From: Turritopsis dohrnii
Lineage: Eukaryota > Cnidaria > Hydrozoa > Anthoathecata > Oceaniidae
Assembly (NCBI GenBank): GCA_027922465.2
Contig: BQMF02000338.1
Location: 62,001-126,000 of the forward strand
Direction: 5' to 3'
Length of the DNA stretch: 64,000 nt
Below, one piece after another: positions 58,358 through 64,000 of the stretch. Below the pieces are notes generated by a model. That model searched no databases, had not been told where the DNA came from, and was given only the letters and a program-made list of their open reading frames with translations. Position numbers and translations under genes: made by a program. Each line of letters starts with the position of its first letter. Position 1 is the first letter of the stretch.

Positions 58358-61300
58358 GACAAACATATCCAAACCATAACCAACCACCTCCACAGGTATT
58401 GCGAAATTTTAAAACTGTAATCATACAACCGATCTTAACCATAAACCACATTTTTCTAACTTGTGAAAGTATTAAATTATACGCCAAGTTTTAAGATTTT
58501 TCATTGTATCCATCCTATTAATGTAGATACTTTACCAGCAGCAGTTGCCACCTAACCAACCGATGATGCAGCAACAAATGCAATATGTAAACAATGCCCA
58601 ACCAACTTTACGTGGCCCAATTAATCATGTTGGACGAATGGGGCATGTTTCTTTAGTTTCAGCTGGTTCTAGTTATCCACAGGTTAGAGTTTGTTTCCAA
58701 GTTATTGTGGGGCTTATAAATAATATTGTTTTGAATATAGCAGATATAACAAATATTGCAGACGTTGTTTGTTATGACTTGTGAAATATTACATTTGTTC
58801 CCAATTCTGTTTGATACTGGTCTTAGAAATGTCTTTTTTTTAAATGTTTTAGCAAAGAAATGAAGTTGTGCCTGGATTTCATTCACAGGCTTATCAAGTT
58901 CATCCACATTATAATATGCAGAATGGAGGACAATCTTTTCAGTATCATCAGATACAACCTGGGTACCCACGAGCTCCCTATCATCCTATACATTATGTAA
59001 TGCAGCAAGGTAAATTCTGATCAACCATTATTGTCTGAGTGGAATTGCGCGAGGCTAATAAGAAAATCTAAGCTATTCAACTTCAGAGAGAATTTCTATT
59101 GAGTCACACTGAAACTTTCAACTAAATGCTTTTTTCTTCTTACACATCTTTTTGTTTGATGTATAAAAGTGTTCCAATGCATCAAAAGAGTGTGGATCAT
59201 CCCCTTTAATCAAACAGTTGTAGATATAACTTCAACCTCTCCGATGAGATATTACTGACATTAATCTTTTAAGACTGTTTCCAGTACACTTTTTTTTATA
59301 AGCATAGACTTTATAAGCATTCTGAGGCTGCGCAGGAACCTTTTGGGATTTTTTTAGAAACCTACAAAATTGAATATCTGCCTTTACAACTTTTTGGACA
59401 AAATGGTTTTAGGGGCACGGAAATAAGAGGCTTGAAATAAACAACAAAACACTTTTGCTTGAATAATTTATTTGGTAAAAACATTATGGCAATATTTTGT
59501 ATCAAGGTAATTGAACAGGTTTTTAACATGTCACTTTTATCGTCAACAAACTTATACATTATTGGTTCAAATACCTTGATATAAAACACTTGGATGATTT
59601 TACAAAGAACAGTTAAATAGACTGCATATTCCATAGAGTTGTTTCAGAACCTAAGCTCAGAAAAGTCTAACGAGTACTTCCAATACTCATCTGTACATCA
59701 AACTAAGCAAAATAATGGAAAATGATGGAGTACACACTTCATCATGCTTCAAAGTCCATCTAATGCGTTATCAATAATTTTCTGCAAACAGTAACAACTT
59801 TACGATAAGCATATCATAAGTATTATATCAGGCTGAAATCGCAATTTTGCTTCAGCATAATGAGGCTGGATCCAAAAATACCCCGTGCTTATAAAAAAAA
59901 AGATGACGTAACAATTATCTGGACTTATTTGATTTGTATTTTAGGTCAATATAATAACAACATAATGTTGGCACAACAACATGCAATACCAACAAGTTCA
60001 TCACCTCATATTGCCACTCCACGTAATGTAATTTATAATCATCAAGTGCAACAGAGTCCAGCTGGACAAATGACACAGCCTATTATCCAACACACACCAA
60101 TGCAGGAGTCTGGGCAAAAAAAGAGGACTGGGTGTACTATAACATTGAAGGATCCTGTTTCAGGAAAAGATCTCACTAACGAAATTCTGAAGAAAAAACA
60201 ACCAACAACTACTAGTGGTTATTCCACCTCATCAAGTGCATCTCCTTTGCCCGCACAAGATGACGAAAAAGCAAAAATTCAAGCAACTTTTGCTGCTCAG
60301 GTATGTTATATTTGAAATATAATTTAATTTTTTTTATAAGAACACTTATTTTTGTTGCTTAAAATTTCTAAAGTTCTCCCTCAAACGTTTTATCATTATT
60401 ATTTCTTTTTCAACATTCAATGTTTTTGCATCTTTTTGCTTTGAAGTCAAATGAGTTTAGTTTCATGGAAATATATCTCAGATGTGCCCATTAATGAATA
60501 GTTGAAAATTAGTGTGAGAAAATGAAAAAAAGGTTTGTTATAAAGCAAGGTTGAGATTCTGACTTATGCAGGGGGTAATACAGGCCAAAAAATTCAAACC
60601 TCACTTCTTCATGTTTGAACTTGCGAGTCTGTGATGTCATCAAAACCTTTGATTGACAATATCTCTCTAACGGTTGGCCGTATCAAAATGACCCCGTACA
60701 TTTGTTTGACCAGTTTTAAACTCTACAATGTGTACACTTTCCATTGCCGATTCCTCAATTTTATTTTTCGTGAACCAGGGCCTATTCTGACCCTTTATTG
60801 CATGCGATAATCGCACGCTTGCCTTTTGTTCAAAATTTCGAAATTACAGTTTTATCTAAAAATCCAGAAAAACGCTTCGTCTAGGGGGTGTAGGCGTTGG
60901 AAAATGCCCAATTTGTTAAGAAAAATGCCTTTTTAAGAAATTGCCTTGCCCTTTTTTCAAGTGCAAAAAGCGCTTCATAAATTCAACACTTAAACAGAAG
61001 CTTGACCTCTGAGATCGGCCTTCATCGCCACGCTTTTCCTCTGTTTAAATTTAAGTTTGCCATTTTTCACATGTTTTACTTTTGTTTATTTCATCACTGG
61101 ATGTTTTTACCATAAAAAAATTAAGAGGATACGTCTAAATGTTTTTATATTAAAAACAACCACAATCTCCTATTCTTAGAACACGCTCCTTCGCAATAGT
61201 TTTATTTGCAGTATTGCACAATTTTTTCGAAAAGAACACCTGCACTTGAATGGCTTCAACAAATTAAAAAGAGAAAAGTAAAAGAAATACACATGCGCGA

Positions 61301-62782
61301 CAAAGAAGATAAGCAAAAGGTTGCAATACATTAACTACTGATGAAATCGCTGATTGTCAATCTCTCTATTTAGATGATAATTACGCAACAATTTAATTAA
61401 CGATAGATTTTGTTAATAAATGCGTGCGTAATATCACCTGTCTAGACATATAACATGCACATGCTAAAAGTCTGAAATAAATTTCAAAGTATATATCCCG
61501 TAAGTCATAATGGCGGACTCTCCACAAATGTAATGAAGCCCTGACTCAAGTGAGATAAACAAACACTCTCGACGGCGTATTACTAAGGAATTGTTGTTGC
61601 AGTGAAGGATTTTACAACTGTTTTCTTGATACGTTAGCATGATGCAAGGATTTCCGGTCTGAAGAGGCTTTCAATGGCGAACTGTGGACTTAATTCTGTG
61701 GAAGTTAGTGTGCAGTCTTAAGGAAACACCAAATCACGGCATGCATCTCATAGATTACTCTTGAACATAGTGACGAACTGGCAATGTTACAATGGAATTT
61801 AAAGACTCTAATTAAGTCCAGAAAACACTGAAATAGCCGTTTTAGAGGGTTCAGAAAGCAAAATTTTCTTCGCCCCCAACCATGGTGGGGGCAGTGGGAG
61901 GCATTCTATACTAAAATGCCCTTTTAGTACCAACGCACCCTTGCCCCTAATGCCTGGAATAGGCCCTGTGAACTCTGCAGGCTGAACATGGGTGGTGAGT
62001 GCCCCCGCCTTGGCGTCTACTTTATTATATTAATAGCCAATTCTCTGTTTGTCTAACATAACGATAGCGTGTTCGGCTGGCACACCAGAGGTTCCGGGTT
62101 CGAGTCTGCCTCCGGCCGAACACAAATTCTACCGGCTGTCAATAGGGAAAACCTGACATTTATTGGGGTCTGTGATACAGATGATGAAAAATTTTGGCAC
62201 AAATTTTTGGGGATAGGTCTGTGACGTCATCAAAATCTTTTACCGACTATATCTTTGTAACGGTTCGTGATTTGTGGGTTTAGGTGTATGCTGTTGCATT
62301 ATCTCCATCACCTGGTCCACAGACTGAATCCAAAGTAACTGATAGAAAAAATTCAGAAGGCACTGTCACAGATACGGTTAAGCCTGAAGTCCTGCCTATT
62401 GACACAACTGATGGTAAGCAAGAAAAAATAACATCTGAGCCAGCTGTTGTTGCAGCCATTCCAGATACAAAAGAAGAAGAACCAGTTGAATCTGAGATTG
62501 TAGAGGCACCTGTGAAAACAGAAGAAGTATCCCCTGCAGAAACCAAGACAACAGAAACGGACTCAAATACTGAAATTAATAATGAGATTGCGGAAACTGA
62601 TTCTCAAGATGTAGATAGTAGCAAGTCTGAAGTTACGGAGGAATTAGTGACAACCTTAAGTGAAGAAGGTGTTGAAACTTCTCCAGAAGATCCACTAGAT
62701 ACTGTTACATCTTCAGACTCGACCTTGGAAACTGCTACAACCAGTCCTGAAGAACCTGAAAGTACTGGTTCAGCATTTACTG
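58358..62782 (+). CDS. EIF4G: eIF4G, N-terminal part (continues beyond the window)
   Basis: Exons 58358-58395, 58527-58682, 58853-59009, 59945-60300 and 62284-62782 join in phase. The first four encode a Gln/Pro-rich region (QTYPNHNQPPPQ, MMQQQMQYVNNAQ, YHPIHYVMQQ) and end in KKRTGCTITLKDPVSGKDLT with NEILKK. This matches the PABP-binding segment of eIF4G (RxxxITIxDPxxGGKDITEEI in vertebrates). The last exon is a long acidic Glu/Ser/Thr-rich linker (TDTVKPEVLPIDTTDGKQEK, EEPVESEIVEAPVKTEE). In eIF4G the eIF4E site and MIF4G HEAT domain follow; they are not in the window. eIF4G is the cytoplasmic scaffold that links cap-bound eIF4E, eIF4A and PABP to recruit ribosomes. 5' exons are not identified, and the donor at 62783 (GTATGT) shows that the gene continues. 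Confidence 0.85.
60600..60775 (+). repeat. Dispersed repeat related to array copy 25633-26196
   Basis: GATGTCATCAAAACCTTTG, ATATCTCTCTAACGGTTGG, GACCCCGTACA, CTCTACAATGTGTACACTTT and GATTCCTCAATTTTATTTTT align in order with 25965-26110 in the short array copy. It is interrupted at TGAAC by the element 60776-61968, and continues at 61969-62035 with CTGAACATGGGTGG, similar to the derivatives' 3' region. Confidence 0.6.
60776..61968. mobile_element. 1.2 kb CAGGGCC-ended element with 5-bp duplication
   Basis: The ends CAGGGCCTATTC and its exact inverse form a 12-bp perfect repeat, with TGAAC on both outer sides (60771-60775 and 61969-61973). No transposase frame is visible. CAGGG ends and a 5-bp duplication parallel the MITE at 47633-48504, suggesting one hAT-like group. 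Confidence 0.75.
62036..62280 (+). repeat. tRNA-derived SINE-like repeat in eIF4G intron
   Basis: GGTTCCGGGTTCGAGTCTGCC (62090-62110) contains a good B box, preceded by an A-box-like ATAGCGTGTTCGGCTGG. Downstream, TGACGTCATCAAAATC...ATATCTTTGTAACGGTT is the same tail motif found in 60628-60700 and 25965-26010. It abuts the acceptor of the next eIF4G exon. Confidence 0.5.
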
Positions 62783-64000
62783 GTATGTATTTTTTGTTCA
62801 ATGACCATTTGGTATTAATAAGTTGGGCAAACAGATTTTTTGTTGTCATTAGTTTCTTAGAAAATGAGTTGGTCAAATTTTATAAAGGCGAATGCCGCAT
62901 GTATGTTGATAATATGCAATTTTAACAAACTTCTGCATGAGGGACCTATAAATCATTTAGTGAGACAGTGATTTCAGGGTAGTAACTGATTCAAGTCCAG
63001 GCATTTAAAGTAATGAAAAGTGTGTGCCCCCCAAACCAACAAAGTTTCATATCTTCTCATTGTCTACTAATGATATTTGAAGTGTTTATTTACGACACAG
63101 TCCACCGGAGTGTCCGACAAAGATCGCTAGAATTCGGTTTATAAATAAGGAATATTGACAGCGCAGTAGTCAATACACTTTGGAGAATTACTTTTAACCC
63201 TAACGTTTCTTCTTGCCACCCGACGTTCTGGAAATATTTGGAAATATTACGTAAGGACGAAAGTGTTGTGCGTGTCCGCATGCTTCAAAATCTATCAGGA
63301 CATCCACCACCTCGGCGATTGTCCGAGGGTAATGCTCCAGGGGGAAATTTGCTAGGGGGTAATCATCTGGGGATTGTCCAGGGGGGAGTTGTCCTAGAAC
63401 CATTATTATACATGCTTTTTTTCATAAGAAAAATTTTATAACAAGATGAGCCTCAGATTTGGAAAAAGTAAGAGCAAAATTGTAACCTTAGCATGAGGCT
63501 GAACTTTCTTATAAAATAATTTCTGTGAATTCACCTACAATTTTCTCACAAGCTACGATAAATGGTTTGGAAGTTATGTAGAACCCTATATATGCGCCTA
63601 AAATGCATGTAAAACCACCACTTTATCACGTAAAATATCGTCGAAAACGCACTTGTATGCCATGATAGATAAAAAAAAGCTGTTCTATTTTAACAGCTCT
63701 TCAGCTAATCGCATTATCTTGGTAACAGACCTATCGTAGCTACTGTAAAGTAACGAAAAAGTAAAAATTAACAAAACAGACGGAAATGGCTGAACATGTT
63801 CTTCTTTTTAATTACATGCTAGAAGAAAAAATCTGTGTCTCCCGTCAGACAGTTTCCCAATCGAAACCTGTAAAGAAATTTCCCAAAACAGAAAGAAGAA
63901 AAAAAAGCAAGTAAGAAAGAAAAACAAGAAAAACAAAGTACAAACACACACACGCCTGGTCGTAAGATTTTCGCAGACGCGTGGTCATCGGCACATCTTA
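62783..64000 (+). other. eIF4G intron and repeat remnants
   Basis: Starts with the donor GTATGT. 63180-63402 is a second copy of the G-rich repeat ending in GTCCTAGAACC (compare 2290-2495), with GGGGGAAATTTGC and GGGGGTAATCATC blocks. The remainder is AT-rich with no supported exon up to the window edge. Confidence 0.5.

Noticed and set aside
62040..62115. A functional tRNA gene
   Set aside because: The B box is good but the A box is weak and no closed acceptor stem can be drawn; a tRNA-derived SINE fits better.
62280..62546. Minus-strand Ser/Thr/Val-rich frames opposite the eIF4G acidic exon
   Set aside because: Mirror image of a Glu/Ser/Thr-rich coding exon; the plus strand has the splice sites and joins the upstream exons in phase.

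Overview
The window looks like nuclear DNA of an early-branching animal. It is AT-rich and has spliced genes with GT-AG introns. It carries recognisable animal genes (eIF4G, an SFT2-family Golgi protein, a claudin-like four-pass protein) and a very high density of nested transposons. The types of transposon protein seen (HIRAN-like domain, GIY-YIG Penelope fragments, pogo tails, tyrosine-recombinase elements) are common in cnidarians. A hydrozoan is my best guess, but this is inference from composition and remembered family distributions, not a search.

Layout. 1-7109 is host sequence: the last exon of an unidentified membrane protein, and a two-exon gene for a small glycine-rich, faintly attacin-like protein. 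7110-38465 is one pogo/Tigger-like element (TA duplication) that has been split open. A second element with TA duplication (7225-37393) sits inside it. That second element holds a 25 kb array of tyrosine-recombinase elements (8289-33319) and a 3.3 kb DDE element with a 4-bp CAGT duplication (33605-36933). 38466-64000 is host sequence again: a claudin-like gene, Penelope/GIY-YIG remnants split by a 0.87 kb MITE, an SFT2 gene with six exons, and the 5' half of an eIF4G gene running off the right edge. Several short TIR elements and SINE-like repeats lie in the introns.

The centrepiece is a 14.8 kb apparently autonomous element (9620-24448, read on the minus strand). It encodes (i) an intronless tyrosine recombinase with an N-terminal C2H2 zinc finger and a C-terminal telobox/Myb-like domain, (ii) a small acidic protein, (iii) a superfamily-3 (parvovirus NS1-like) helicase gene in about 13 exons, and it carries (iv) a 5.4 kb satellite of about ten 515-bp units. 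Each satellite unit contains a large dyad of GAGCCCG motifs and looks like an iteron-type origin or maintenance site. No capsid, DNA polymerase or HUH nuclease is visible. A 2,515-bp derivative (two nearly identical copies here) is this element with a 12.3 kb core removed at a 3-bp microhomology. The autonomous copy has inserted into one of those derivatives. The copies are joined head to tail without target duplication, as expected for site-specific recombination by a tyrosine recombinase. A plausible working model is a replicating circular or episomal DNA: the helicase acts at the satellite, the recombinase joins or resolves the CTTATT... and ...ACTAGT ends, and internally deleted passengers are mobilised in trans.
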